A stretch of DNA of 64,000 bases from positions 1,077,741 through 1,141,740 of the forward strand of contig NZ_CCYM01000003.1 of NCBI RefSeq assembly GCF_000826085.1, read 5' to 3'. Positions 7,853 to 15,848 of the stretch are shown here, piece by piece (position 1 is the stretch's first letter; the number at the start of each line of letters is the position of its first letter). The notes under the pieces are model-generated. The model had not been told where the DNA came from. It ran no database searches and was given only the letters and a program-made list of their open reading frames with translations. Source of the DNA: Nigerium massiliense. GTDB lineage: Bacteria; Actinomycetota; Actinomycetes; Propionibacteriales; Propionibacteriaceae. The position numbers and the translations under genes are program-made.

Positions 7853-9679
7853 TCAGAGCTTCCACTCCCAGTAGTTCCAGAAGTAGGTCGGCGACAGCGG
7901 GATCGAGCTCACGTTCTGCAGCTTCTTGCTCACGCCGGTCACCTCCGGGAACTGGTAGATGGACAGGCCGAAGGCATCCTGCACCAACTGCTTCTCGACG
8001 TCGTTCAGGATCGTCTTCTGCTGAGCCGGATCCGTGGCCACCTGCAGCTCGTTCAGCTTCCCGTCGACCGCCTTGCTGGAGTAGCCGCCGTAGTTGTTCT
8101 GGCCCTTGGTGCGGAAGTTCGCGTCGGATTCGGACACGCCCGTGCTGGTGGACTGCCAGCCGAACAGCGAGGCATCGTACTGCTTGTTGTTCGGCAGCAT
8201 CGTGCTCCAGTCCTTGCTGCCCTTGTCTACGATCTTGAAGCCGGCCTGCTCGGCCGACGCCTTGATCAGCTGGTACTCCTGCTGGCGGCGCGTGTTGTTG
8301 TTCGCGTAGAGCAGGCGCACGCTCGGCGCGGTGACGCCGGCCTGCGACAGCAGCTGCTTGGCCTTGTTCACGTCGGCGGAATCGCCGTACATCGCCTTCA
8401 TGCCGTTGTTCGCCTCGGCGTCGGCGTAGTTGGGCGAGCCCGGGACCACCGCGAGCGAGTTACGGACGGTGGCGTCCGGGTTGAGCGGCTTGATGATCTT
8501 GTCGACGATGTCCTGGCGCGGGATCGTCTGCAGGAAGGCCTGGCGAACCAGCTTCGCCTTGTTGGCGTCTCCGCCGTAGGTCTTCGGATCGAACGGACCG
8601 CCGTTGTTGAACACCATGTCGACGTGCTCGTACGTGGCACCCTGACCGGACAGGACGTTCACCGAGTCGCCCAGGCCCTCGAGCTGCTTCTTGATGTCGG
8701 CGGTCGCCTGCGGCTGGGTGACGAGCACCTCGCCGTTCTGCAGCGCCTGGACGGACGCCTGCGGGTCATCGATGAAGCGCACCGTGATGGTGTCGATCGA
8801 GACCTTGTGGTCGCCCTTGTAGTTCGGGTTCTTCGTGACGGTGATGTACTGGTTCTCCTTGAGGTCGGAGATCGTGTACGGGCCGTTGCTGACGACGAGG
8901 TCCTTGTCGGCGGGCATGTTGACGAAGTCGAAGCTCTTGTTCCAGACGTTGGAGAGCTTCGCGAGCGCGGCGTTGTCCTTCTTCTGGAAGGCGTCGATCA
9001 CCGCCTGCGCGGCCTGGGTCGGGTCGTTGACGCCCAGGGCCTTCTTCGCGACGATGTGCGCCGGCAGACCCGTCGGCTGCATCGCCAGCGTCTCCCAGTC
9101 GACGAACGGCTTGGAGTAGGTGAAGGTCACGGACTTGTTGTTGTCGCCGATCTCCGGGAAGGCCTTGATCAGCGCGTAGCCGGGGCTGGACGCGTTGAAG
9201 AACACGTTGGACCCGGTGTTGTCGGCCTTGACGTTGCCCTCGTCGTCGGTGGCGGCCTCGTAGGTGTTGAAGTTGCTGGAGTTGGCGGCCCACTGCATGA
9301 CGACGTCGGCGGCGGTGACGGGCGTGTTGTCCGACCAGGTGGCCGTGTCGGCGAGGGTGATCTTCACCTTGAGCGGGTTGTCGGAGACCTTCTCGTACTT
9401 CGCGAACCCGGGGTTCTGTACGTACTTGAGATCTTGGTCGTAGTGGGAGGCCCACTCGTTCGTCAGGTACTTGATGTTCGCGTTGACCACGTTGTTACCC
9501 GACGACGTGTCGTTGTTGTACGAGTAGAACGGCTGGTTCCACGCGACCGTGGCGACCTGCTGGTTGTTGATGGCGGACTGGCCCCCGCCTGCGGGCGTGG
9601 TGGGACCACTGCAGCCGGCGAGCGCGAGGGCGCCGGCCGCCACGGCGGCAGCCGCGGCAAGAAGCTTTCGGTTACTCAA
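7853..9679 (-). CDS. ABC transporter substrate-binding lipoprotein (peptide/nickel family, SBP_bac_5)
   Basis: A 608-residue extracytoplasmic binding protein. Residues 1-22 are a lipoprotein signal peptide with lipobox LAGC; Cys23 would be acylated and anchor it outside the membrane. The mature chain matches DppA/OppA proteins: a YVTNEW-like opening region, VTAADVVMQW near the first third, and a long C-terminal lobe ending FWNYWEWKL. It is the first gene of the operon and delivers ligand to the permeases. The start codon appears to be TTG at 9679 with GGAGGAA just upstream; the spacing is short, but no better start exists before the signal sequence. Confidence 0.92.
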   Translation of the reverse strand: MSNRKLLAAAAAVAAGALALAGCSGPTTPAGGGQSAINNQQVATVAWNQPFYSYNNDTSSGNNVVNANIKYLTNEWASHYDQDLKYVQNPGFAKYEKVSDNPLKVKITLADTATWSDNTPVTAADVVMQWAANSSNFNTYEAATDDEGNVKADNTGSNVFFNASSPGYALIKAFPEIGDNNKSVTFTYSKPFVDWETLAMQPTGLPAHIVAKKALGVNDPTQAAQAVIDAFQKKDNAALAKLSNVWNKSFDFVNMPADKDLVVSNGPYTISDLKENQYITVTKNPNYKGDHKVSIDTITVRFIDDPQASVQALQNGEVLVTQPQATADIKKQLEGLGDSVNVLSGQGATYEHVDMVFNNGGPFDPKTYGGDANKAKLVRQAFLQTIPRQDIVDKIIKPLNPDATVRNSLAVVPGSPNYADAEANNGMKAMYGDSADVNKAKQLLSQAGVTAPSVRLLYANNNTRRQQEYQLIKASAEQAGFKIVDKGSKDWSTMLPNNKQYDASLFGWQSTSTGVSESDANFRTKGQNNYGGYSSKAVDGKLNELQVATDPAQQKTILNDVEKQLVQDAFGLSIYQFPEVTGVSKKLQNVSSIPLSPTYFWNYWEWKL

Positions 9680-9852
9680 GATTCCTCCATGTGAATCGAT
9701 CAGCCTGTCGACGAACGAAGATCCGCTCCTCCGCAGTCCCCGTCAGTCTGAGTGTCGCGTCGAACGAGCGCACAGGTCGTAGCGTCACGTCGGAAACCCC
9801 CGCGAGCGAGCTCAGAACGCTACGCCCAACCTATGTGGGCCAATAATGCATC

Positions 9853-9902
9853 AAACCCCGTTGTGCGCCTACTGATTGTGCAGATCAGGCGCTGCGGGGT
9901 TT
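9853..9902 (-). terminator. Hairpin terminator after the RDD gene
   Basis: AAACCCCG (9853-9860) and CGGGGTTT (9895-9902) enclose a second stem GCGCCT/AGGCGC. On the minus strand the distal arm ends in GGGGTTTG. The stop codon of the RDD gene lies inside the structure, so it ends that transcript before the transporter promoter region (9680-9850), in which I see no clear promoter boxes. Confidence 0.55.
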
Positions 9903-10331
9903 ATTCACTCGCGACCGCCTGTTAACGACGACCGTGCCCAAAAGGATGTCGTCCAACGCCCTCCGGTCGGCCCCGACGATGAGCGCCGGCAGGACGAGAC
10001 AGACGAGCGCCGACCGCACGATGGCACGCCACCATTCCACGGGGCGTCCGTCCACCCTCACGACGCCGACGCCGGAGAGGAGCTGCCCGACGCTGCTGCC
10101 GCTCGCCGCGGTGAGGAGCGCCTTCTGCACGAAGAAAACCGTGAGGATCATCCAGCGAAGCCACCCGCCTGCGCTCAGCACCCCCGGGCCGAAGAGCAGC
10201 AGCGCCACCGCCATGCTCACACCCCAGTCGACGAGCAGCGCGCCGACCCGCGAACCCCAGGACGCCAGCGATCCGCGACCTGACTCGGGCAGACCGAGAT
10301 CGCGGCCAGGGTACGGTTCGGGCGCGGACAT
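9885..10331 (-). CDS. RDD family membrane protein
   Basis: A 148-residue protein with three or four hydrophobic segments. The Arg-Asp-Asp-type motif is seen in the first segment as SRVGALLVDWGVSM, with Asp inside the helix and Arg before it. SVGQLLSGVGVVRVDG and RRALDDILLGTVVV later in the chain are family hallmarks. RDD proteins are small polytopic proteins of poorly defined role, some linked to ion or osmolyte movement. A divergent RDD gene just upstream of glnA is a recurring actinobacterial arrangement. The 140-bp gap between them holds the glnA control region. Confidence 0.85.
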   Translation of the reverse strand: MSAPEPYPGRDLGLPESGRGSLASWGSRVGALLVDWGVSMAVALLLFGPGVLSAGGWLRWMILTVFFVQKALLTAASGSSVGQLLSGVGVVRVDGRPVEWWRAIVRSALVCLVLPALIVGADRRALDDILLGTVVVNRRSRVNKPRSA

Positions 10332-10384
10332 CCCGGACAGCGTACCCAGGACGCCGCGCGCCGGGGGTATACCGGGGCCTCCGT

Positions 10385-10422
10385 GTAACTTCGCTGAAAC
10401 AACTCCGCAACGGCGCGGTGAC
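10385..10422 (+). promoter_or_regulatory. GlnR-type box upstream of glnA
   Basis: Four 5-bp half sites sit exactly 11 bp apart: GTAAC (10385-10389), GAAAC (10396-10400), GCAAC (10407-10411) and GTGAC (10418-10422). The published actinomycete GlnR consensus alternates gTnAC and GaAAC with six-base gaps, so the first two half sites fit fully and the last two partly. The box ends about 50 bp before the glnA start codon, where an OmpR-type regulator of nitrogen genes would act. Confidence 0.7.
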
Positions 10423-10471
10423 GTGCTGCCCTTAGCGTCGGACCTGTTTAGACCAGACCACTGGAGGAAAG

Positions 10472-11902
10472 ATGTTCCAATCTGCCGACGAGCTGTTGGC
10501 CTTCGTCAAGGACGAGAACGTCGAGACGATCGACGTCCGCTTCTGCGATCTCCCCGGAGTGATGCAGCACTTCACGATCCCGGCCGCGTTCCTCGAGCCC
10601 GATCTCTTCGAGGAAGGCCTCTCGTTCGACGGCTCGTCCATCCGCGGGTTCCAGAAGATCCACGAGTCGGACATGACCCTGCTGCCCGACGTGACGACGG
10701 CGTACCTCGACCCGTTCCGCAAGTCGAAGACCCTGGTGATGAACTGGTTCGTGCACGACCCGCTCACCCACGAGGCGTACAGCCGTGACCCGCGCAACAT
10801 CGCGCGCAAGGCGGAGGCGTACCTGCAGTCGACCGGCATCGGCGACACCGCGATGATGGGCCCCGAGGCCGAGTTCTACGTCTTCGACTCGGTGCGCTTC
10901 GACACCACCGCGAACGCCGGCTACTACTTCATCGACTCCGAGGCGGGCGCCTGGAACACCGGCGTCGAGCACGAGGCCGACGGCCGCTCGAACCGCGGTT
11001 ACAAGGTGCGTTACAAGGGTGGCTACTTCCCCGTCCCGCCGGTCGACCACTTCAGCGAGCTCCGCGACGACATGGTGCGTCACCTGCAGGACGCCGGCCT
11101 GACCATCGAGCGTGCGCACCACGAGGTGGGCACCGCCGGCCAGGGCGAGATCGCGACCCGCTTCGCGACGCTGCTCACGGCCGCCGACAACTTGATGAAG
11201 TACAAGTACATCATCAAGAACACGGCCTGGGAGGCGGGCAAGACCGCGACCTTCATGCCGAAGCCGATCTTCGGCGACAACGGCTCGGGCATGCACGTCC
11301 ACCAGTCCATCTGGAAGGGTGGCGAGCCGCTCTTCGCCGACGAGGCGGGCTACGCGGGCCTGTCGGAGACCGCCCGTTACTACATCGGCGGCATCCTCCA
11401 CCACGCCCCCGCGCTGCTGGCCTTCACCAACCCGACCGTGAACAGCTACCACCGTCTCGTCCCCGGTTTCGAGGCCCCCGTGAACCTCGTCTACAGCTCC
11501 CGCAACCGCTCCGCCTGCATCCGCATCCCGATCACCGGCCCGAGCCCCAAGGCCAAGCGCATGGAGTTCCGCTGCCCGGACCCGTCCGCCAACCCCTACC
11601 TCGCTTTCTCGGCCATGCTGCTGGCGGGCCTCGACGGAATCCAGAACAAGATCGAGCCCCCGGCCCCGATCGACAAGGACCTCTACGAGCTCCCGCCCGA
11701 GGAACACGAGGACATCGCGACCGTGCCGGCGTCCCTGGAAGCCGCCCTGGACGCGCTCGAGGAGGACCACGAATTCCTGCTCGCGGGTGATGTCTTCACG
11801 TCCGACCTGATCGACACCTGGATCGAGATGAAGCGCGAGGACATCAACGCGATCCGCCTGCGCCCGCACCCGCACGAGTTCGAGATGTACTTCGATCTGT
11901 GA
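10472..11902 (+). CDS. glnA: Glutamine synthetase type I, adenylylation-controlled
   Basis: A 476-residue type I-beta glutamine synthetase (glutamate + ammonia + ATP to glutamine). Visible motifs are the beta-grasp start with [10 protein letters not shown], the active-site region [11 protein letters not shown], the ATP loop [16 protein letters not shown], the NRSACIRIP segment and the C-terminal [12 protein letters not shown]. The adenylylation segment [10 protein letters not shown] is intact, placing the modified tyrosine at residue 405; the matching enzyme, GlnE, is encoded at 19109-22069. The start ATG has a strong GGAGGAAAG Shine-Dalgarno. A GlnR-type box lies upstream. A hairpin follows the stop. 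Nothing looks damaged. Confidence 0.98.
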   Translation: MFQSADELLAFVKDENVETIDVRFCDLPGVMQHFTIPAAFLEPDLFEEGLSFDGSSIRGFQKIHESDMTLLPDVTTAYLDPFRKSKTLVMNWFVHDPLTHEAYSRDPRNIARKAEAYLQSTGIGDTAMMGPEAEFYVFDSVRFDTTANAGYYFIDSEAGAWNTGVEHEADGRSNRGYKVRYKGGYFPVPPVDHFSELRDDMVRHLQDAGLTIERAHHEVGTAGQGEIATRFATLLTAADNLMKYKYIIKNTAWEAGKTATFMPKPIFGDNGSGMHVHQSIWKGGEPLFADEAGYAGLSETARYYIGGILHHAPALLAFTNPTVNSYHRLVPGFEAPVNLVYSSRNRSACIRIPITGPSPKAKRMEFRCPDPSANPYLAFSAMLLAGLDGIQNKIEPPAPIDKDLYELPPEEHEDIATVPASLEAALDALEEDHEFLLAGDVFTSDLIDTWIEMKREDINAIRLRPHPHEFEMYFDL

Positions 11903-11947
11903 GCGACGCCCCTCGTCCGCCAGGGATATCGGGCTCTTGAGCCCGCA

Positions 11948-12001
11948 CACGGTCCGCACGATCAGCCAACGCACCAGCGACAGGCGCTCGTGCGGACCGT
12001 G
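11948..12001 (+). terminator. Long-arm hairpin downstream of glnA
   Basis: CACGGTCCGCACGA (11948-11961) and TCGTGCGGACCGTG (11988-12001) are perfect 14-base complements with a 26-base loop, starting 45 bases after the glnA stop. The probable role is transcript end or 3' stabilisation. Confidence 0.6.
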
Positions 12002-12268
12002 CTTGTCCGGACGCACGTGGCCTGGGCGCTCCGCCGCTTCGGCGCCGCGAACCGGGCTCGGCGCGGCGGACCTCACGTCCCCGAGACGGGGTTCACCGAC
12101 CGAAGACACCACCAAGGACCAGCGGCACCAAAGTACTAGTACTAACGTCCCTATAAATGAGGACGGTTTCCATCACGCTCCGCCCCAACCGGGCGGCTAC
12201 GCTAGTCAAAGTCAGCAGACGGGGGGATCGCACTGCTGACCTGTCGCCATGGACCGGGCGACCATTCG
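12002..12268. other. Intergenic region downstream of glnA, no gene seen
   Basis: About 270 bp between the glnA hairpin and the rhodanese terminator. It holds one perfect 12-bp palindrome, AGTACTAGTACT at 12132-12143, followed by a short AT-richer stretch (CCCTATAAATGAGG). No reading frame here has actinobacterial codon use or a recognisable product. The palindrome could be an operator, but no gene starts nearby in a suitable direction. Confidence 0.4.
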
Positions 12269-12302
12269 GCCGGGATGGGTTTCGGGGGAAGCCCATCCCG
12301 GC
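12269..12302 (-). terminator. Hairpin terminator after the rhodanese gene
   Basis: GCCGGGATGGG (12269-12279) and CCCATCCCGGC (12292-12302) form an 11-pair perfect stem with a 12-base loop, 24 bases past the stop of the minus-strand sulfurtransferase gene. Confidence 0.65.
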
Positions 12303-12325
12303 TTCTCTGTCGCCAGGCGCCGTCG

Positions 12326-13171
12326 TCAGCTGGGGTCGTTCGGCGTCAGCGGACGCGGCCGCTCCCCCGGTTCGGCGCCGGTCGCGACCGGACGCTCCGT
12401 GTTGACGTACTGCGACCACGAGCCCGGGTAGAGCCGGCCGCGTCCCAGCCCCGCGTACTCCATCGCCACGAGGTTGTGGCATGCGGAGATGCCGCCGCCG
12501 CAGTAAGAGACCACGCGCGAAGCGTCGTCCACGCCGAGCTTCTCGAACCGCTCCGCCAACTCCTGCGGCGCGCGGAAGCGGCCGGAGGCGAGATTCTGCG
12601 AGGCCGGCGCGCTGACGGCCCCCGGGATGTGGCCGGAGCGAGCGTCGGGGTCGTCCTCGCCGGTGTACGCGGTGGTGGGCCGGGCGTCCAGGACGAGGTC
12701 TTGCTGGGCGGCGTCGTCGATGGTGGCGAGGTCGGCGGGCTGCCACGGCCGGATCGAGAAGTCGCCCGGCTGGACGCCCTCGAGGACGCCGCTCTGCAGC
12801 GGGCCGTCGTAGGCCTCGATGCCGCCGTCGAGGACGGCCGCATCCACGCCGATCATGCGCAGCATCCACACCAGGCGGGCGGCGAACATGCCCCCGGCGT
12901 CGTCGTAGGCGACGACCGTGGAGTCGTTGGAGATGCCCGCCCGGCGCATAGCCTCGGCGAACACCTGCGGGGTCGGCAGCGGGAACCGGCCCATCCTCGG
13001 GTCGGACGGTCCCGCCAGGTCGGCCGCCAGGTCGATGAAAGCCGCCCCCGGGAGGTGCCCGTGGACGTACGCGTCGCGCCCCGACCTGCCGTCGAAGTAG
13101 TAGCGCACGTCGGCGACGACGGCGTCAGGGTGATCGGTGAGCCACGATGCGGAGACCACGGGAGGGACCAT
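12326..13171 (-). CDS. Thiosulfate/3-mercaptopyruvate-type sulfurtransferase (two-domain rhodanese)
   Basis: A 281-residue protein with two rhodanese domains. The N-terminal domain (about 1-130) is the inactive one (DVRYYFDGRSGRDAYVHGHLPGA). The C-terminal domain (about 150-265) has LDARPTTAYTG, HIPGAVSAP and the active loop SYCGGGISACHN, with Cys224 as the persulfide-carrying residue. CGGGISA-type loops are usual in actinobacterial SseA-like enzymes that move sulfur from thiosulfate or mercaptopyruvate to cyanide or thiol acceptors. The ATG start at 13171 lies inside the 3' end of the upstream sortase frame (47-base overlap). That overlap is probably an artefact of the sortase's run-on C-terminus rather than a functional arrangement. 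Confidence 0.92.
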   Translation of the reverse strand: MVPPVVSASWLTDHPDAVVADVRYYFDGRSGRDAYVHGHLPGAAFIDLAADLAGPSDPRMGRFPLPTPQVFAEAMRRAGISNDSTVVAYDDAGGMFAARLVWMLRMIGVDAAVLDGGIEAYDGPLQSGVLEGVQPGDFSIRPWQPADLATIDDAAQQDLVLDARPTTAYTGEDDPDARSGHIPGAVSAPASQNLASGRFRAPQELAERFEKLGVDDASRVVSYCGGGISACHNLVAMEYAGLGRGRLYPGSWSQYVNTERPVATGAEPGERPRPLTPNDPS

Positions 13172-14027
13172 GCCCCCACTCTAGTGAGGACCGTCGGAGC
13201 TGACGCCGCCCGCCCATCACAAGTGGGCGAACCTTTGCGAGGGCGACGTCGCGAAAGCCCCGGGGCAGTCGCGTGACCGACAGTGTTGACCCCGCCCCGG
13301 GGCGCTTCGCGGAAGCTCGGGCGTCGACCTGAGCGGTGATGACGTAGTTGAAGGCGGTTCGGCGTCCGTTCTCCAGATAGCAGCTCACCCAGACCAGCCG
13401 GCCGGGGTGGACGCCCCAGCTCTCCTGATCGGTGGCGAACTGATCGCGAGCGACGGCACGGGCGCTGGTGACCGTGTACTGGAGCCGTCCGCGCTCGAGG
13501 CCGATGGTGAGCCGGTCTCCCCGCTTCACCGCTCCGGACAGCTTGTTGCAGGGAACCTCGTCCGCCGACCGTTTCGAATTCGTGTGGCAGGCGAAATAGG
13601 CGGTGTCCGCTGCGTCGGCCGCGGGGGCGACCCCACGGTCGGCGATCCAGAACAAGTGCGAGAAATCGGGTGGATGAATAACGCCCGAGGTCCCGATCGT
13701 CATCATCGGGGTGTCAGAGCGATATCCCTGAGCGGGCAGTTCCGCATAAACCGGACGACCCATGTTCGTGACGTCGTTCTGCTTTGCTCGCGCCGCACTG
13801 CTGCCGCCGGCCGGTGTCGGGTCCGTGGATTTTCTGGACGTTACGCCAGCGGACCCTTGAGCCGGAATGACCGTCGCGGTGTCGCCCGCGTCGGCGGTGA
13901 CACCAGGAGCTTTCCCGGAACCGGGCACGACGGAGAAGATCTCCTCCGCCGTGCCGGGGTTCCCGGTCAGCAGCCACATTCCGGTCAGCAGCAGGAGGGC
14001 GGCGACGATGCGCCGCCCCCAGATCAC
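13125..14027 (-). CDS. Sortase (class E/F-like), with run-on C-terminus
   Basis: A 300-residue membrane-anchored transpeptidase. Residues 5-21 form an N-terminal membrane anchor, and 25-90 a linker rich in Pro/Ala/Ser. The sortase fold follows, with catalytic His148 in FACHTN, Cys216 in VWVSCYL and Arg222/223 just after (ENGRR). The usual TLxTC context is replaced by VWVSC. The domain should end at TAQVD (about residue 235), yet the frame continues another 66 residues through a terminator-like hairpin and into the rhodanese start. Its ATG overlaps the stop of the adjacent wall-protein gene (ATGA), so the two are translationally coupled and the neighbour is its likely substrate. Confidence 0.85.
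   Translation of the reverse strand: MIWGRRIVAALLLLTGMWLLTGNPGTAEEIFSVVPGSGKAPGVTADAGDTATVIPAQGSAGVTSRKSTDPTPAGGSSAARAKQNDVTNMGRPVYAELPAQGYRSDTPMMTIGTSGVIHPPDFSHLFWIADRGVAPAADAADTAYFACHTNSKRSADEVPCNKLSGAVKRGDRLTIGLERGRLQYTVTSARAVARDQFATDQESWGVHPGRLVWVSCYLENGRRTAFNYVITAQVDARASAKRPGAGSTLSVTRLPRGFRDVALAKVRPLVMGGRRQLRRSSLEWGHGPSRGLRIVAHRSP
13251..13310 (-). terminator. Terminator-like hairpin inside the sortase 3' coding end
   Basis: Arms GCGAAAGCCCCGGGGC (13251-13266) and GCCCCGGGGCGCTTCGC (13294-13310) pair over most of their length with a 27-base loop. The position, just after the last conserved sortase residue on the minus strand, is where a terminator would be expected, yet the present reading frame passes through it. 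Confidence 0.55.
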
Positions 14028-15475
14028 TTGCGGCGGCGACCGAGGGTGAGGACGCCCGCGCCGCTCACCAGCGCGACCATCCCGAGCAGGCCGGCGGCCG
14101 ACACGGCGTCGGTGTCACCGGTCTCCGCGGCGACACCCCGGTTGCCCGGGTCCACCAGCGTGACGACCGAGCTCCGCTGCGGCTCCTTCGGAGTCTCGAC
14201 GCTGACGAGAACCGTGTGCTCCTTCTGCGTGGGCACGGTCACGACGGTCGAGGAATGCTGGGACGCGGGCGCCTCGGGCTTGGGAGTCTCCGGCTTCTCC
14301 GGCTTGGGGGTTTCCGGCTTTCCCGGCTTGGGAGTCTCCGGCTTTCCCGGCTTGGGAGTCTCCGGCTTCGGCGACTCCGGCTTCGGCGACTCCGGCTTCG
14401 GCGACTCCGGCGCAGGAGTCTCGGGGCACGGCTTGTCCGGCTTCGGCTCCTCAGGCTTGGGAGTCTCCGGCGCAGGAGTCTCGGGGCACGGCTTGTCCGG
14501 CTTCGGCTCCTCAGGCTTGGGAGTCTCCGGCGCGGGAGTCTCGGGGCACGGCTTGTCCGGCTTCGGCTCCTCAGGCTTGGGAGTCTCCGGCGCGGGAGTC
14601 TCCGGGCACGGCTTGTCCGGCTTCGGCTCCTCAGGCTTGGGAGTCTCCGGCGCGGGAGTCTCCGGGCACGGCTTGTCCGGCTTCGGGGTCTTGGGCTTGT
14701 CACAATCGCCCTTGTGATGGCCCTTGTGGCCGGGCTTGTCGCAGTCGCGCTTGTGGTGGCCCTTGTCGCACTCGCCCTTGTGATGGCCCTTGTGGCCGGG
14801 CTTGTCGCAGTCGCGCTTGTGGTGGCCCTTATCGCGGCCGCCCTTGTCGCACTCGCCCTTGTCGTGACCCTTGTGGCCCGGCTTGTCGCAGTCGTCCTTG
14901 CGGCCGCCCTTGTCGCCGTGGTGGTCCTTCGAGCCCCTGTCGCCCTTGTCGCCGTGTTCGCCGTGTTCGCCGTGGCGACCGTCGTCGCCCTTCGAACCGT
15001 CCCGGTCCTTCACGTCGCGGCCACCCTTGGAGCCCTTGTCACCGGGCTTGCCGTGGTCGTCCCGGGAGCCCTTGTCACCGGGCTTGCCGTGGTCGTCCCG
15101 GGAGCCCTTGTCGTCCCGGGAGCCCTTGTCGTCCCGAGAGCCCTTGTCGCCGCGGGAGCCTCGGTCACCCTTGGAGCCGTCGCGGTCCCTGGCGTCCTTG
15201 TCGCCCTTGGCGCGCTGGTCGTCCTGCTTGTCGTTTGATCCCTTGTCGCCGGCCGACAGCTTGTCGGGCGCGCTGTCCGCGGGACGCTGCGCCGGCATGT
15301 CCCGACCGACGTGCACCGTGCCGGGCTCGCTGACGGACGTCGCCGAGCGCTCGGTCCCCGCGTGGTGGCCGGCGGCGATCGCCATGGTCGGGTTCAACGC
15401 CATCAAACCGCCGATCGACATCGACACGGCAGCGGTAGCGGACAGCGCAAATTTGCCAAAAGAGTTGGCACTCAT
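14024..15475 (-). CDS. Repetitive Cys/His-rich cell-wall-anchored protein, probable sortase substrate
   Basis: A 483-residue secreted protein of no family I recognise. Residues 1-35 are a signal peptide ending near MAIAAG. About 80-190 is a charged KGSRDD/GDKG-type repeat. About 190-255 is rich in Gly/His/Lys/Asp and has six Cys in DCDKPGHKGHHK-like units. About 258-400 is a Pro/Lys/Glu rod with a 20-residue unit (PKPDKPCPETPAP...) repeated about five times, one Cys each. The C-terminus is a wall-sorting signal: an AAETG pentapeptide, a hydrophobic stretch and GRRRK. A GGGGGGAA Shine-Dalgarno precedes ATG 15475. It overlaps the sortase gene by four bases. Wall anchoring is inferred; metal binding or disulfide cross-linking by the cysteines is speculation. 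Confidence 0.85.
   Translation of the reverse strand: MSANSFGKFALSATAAVSMSIGGLMALNPTMAIAAGHHAGTERSATSVSEPGTVHVGRDMPAQRPADSAPDKLSAGDKGSNDKQDDQRAKGDKDARDRDGSKGDRGSRGDKGSRDDKGSRDDKGSRDDHGKPGDKGSRDDHGKPGDKGSKGGRDVKDRDGSKGDDGRHGEHGEHGDKGDRGSKDHHGDKGGRKDDCDKPGHKGHDKGECDKGGRDKGHHKRDCDKPGHKGHHKGECDKGHHKRDCDKPGHKGHHKGDCDKPKTPKPDKPCPETPAPETPKPEEPKPDKPCPETPAPETPKPEEPKPDKPCPETPAPETPKPEEPKPDKPCPETPAPETPKPEEPKPDKPCPETPAPESPKPESPKPESPKPETPKPGKPETPKPGKPETPKPEKPETPKPEAPASQHSSTVVTVPTQKEHTVLVSVETPKEPQRSSVVTLVDPGNRGVAAETGDTDAVSAAGLLGMVALVSGAGVLTLGRRRK
14410..14690 (-). repeat. 60-bp tandem repeats encoding the Pro/Lys/Glu rod
   Basis: Four to five copies of a 60-bp unit lie in exact register (for example GCACGGCTTGTCCGGCTTCG at each copy) with only a few base changes between them. 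The unit encodes 20 residues, so copy number can change without frameshift. Length variation between strains would be expected. Confidence 0.9.
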
Positions 15476-15791
15476 TGTGAATTCCCCCCGGAAATATGTG
15501 GTCCAGATTCCCCTAGAACTCCCCAGTAATAGGAAAAATCTGCCGCACTTGGTCGTGGTGCGGTGCCCTCAGTATTCCCGAGGCGCAATGACCCTCGCAA
15601 GCAGTTTGCGACAAAAAGTCGCTAAAGTCGCCCCCAGGGGTGACACCCGCGTGGGGAATCGGTCGTCTCGATCGCCCGACCCGGCGATATCCGTCCCCCA
15701 CTGCAGGGACAAATACGCGGAGATAGGGCGCGCACACATTTCCAGAATGTGCATAAAGTAAATGCAATACGTTTCTCGTTTAAACGCAGAA
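15476..15791 (-). promoter_or_regulatory. AT-richer, hairpin-rich leader of the wall-protein gene
   Basis: About 315 bp, clearly less GC-rich than its surroundings. On the minus strand it carries a 17-bp dyad CACATT-N5-AATGTG (15735-15751), a perfect small hairpin GCGAC-loop-GTCGC (15608-15622), another CCGCAC/GTGCGG (15543-15548 with 15558-15563), and then the Shine-Dalgarno and start. No known riboswitch consensus was recognised. Promoter and operator near 15735-15780 are inferred from AT content and the dyad. Confidence 0.45.
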
Positions 15792-15822
15792 CTCCCCGCC
15801 CGCACGATGGGCGGACGGGGAG
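15792..15822 (-). terminator. Hairpin terminator after dprE2
   Basis: CTCCCCG-C-CCGC and GCGG-A-CGGGGAG form an 11-pair stem with one mismatch, 27 bases past the dprE2 stop on the minus strand. Confidence 0.6.
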
Positions 15823-15848
15823 GACGGGCGGGCGCGCCTCGACGGGGC

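Noticed and set aside
14410..14690. CRISPR or a non-coding satellite
   Set aside because: Units are 60 bp, contiguous and in frame, encoding a 20-residue protein repeat.
14216..15238. A Leu/Val/Arg-rich plus-strand frame of 340 residues
   Set aside because: It lies opposite the 60-bp repeats of the wall protein; its own repeats are only the reverse strand of these. No signal peptide or start signal was seen.
15476..15791. A cyclic-di-AMP (ydaO) or cyclic-di-GMP riboswitch
   Set aside because: No conserved core such as the ydaO GGGGACCCA region or the GEMM tetraloop receptor was seen; only generic hairpins are present.
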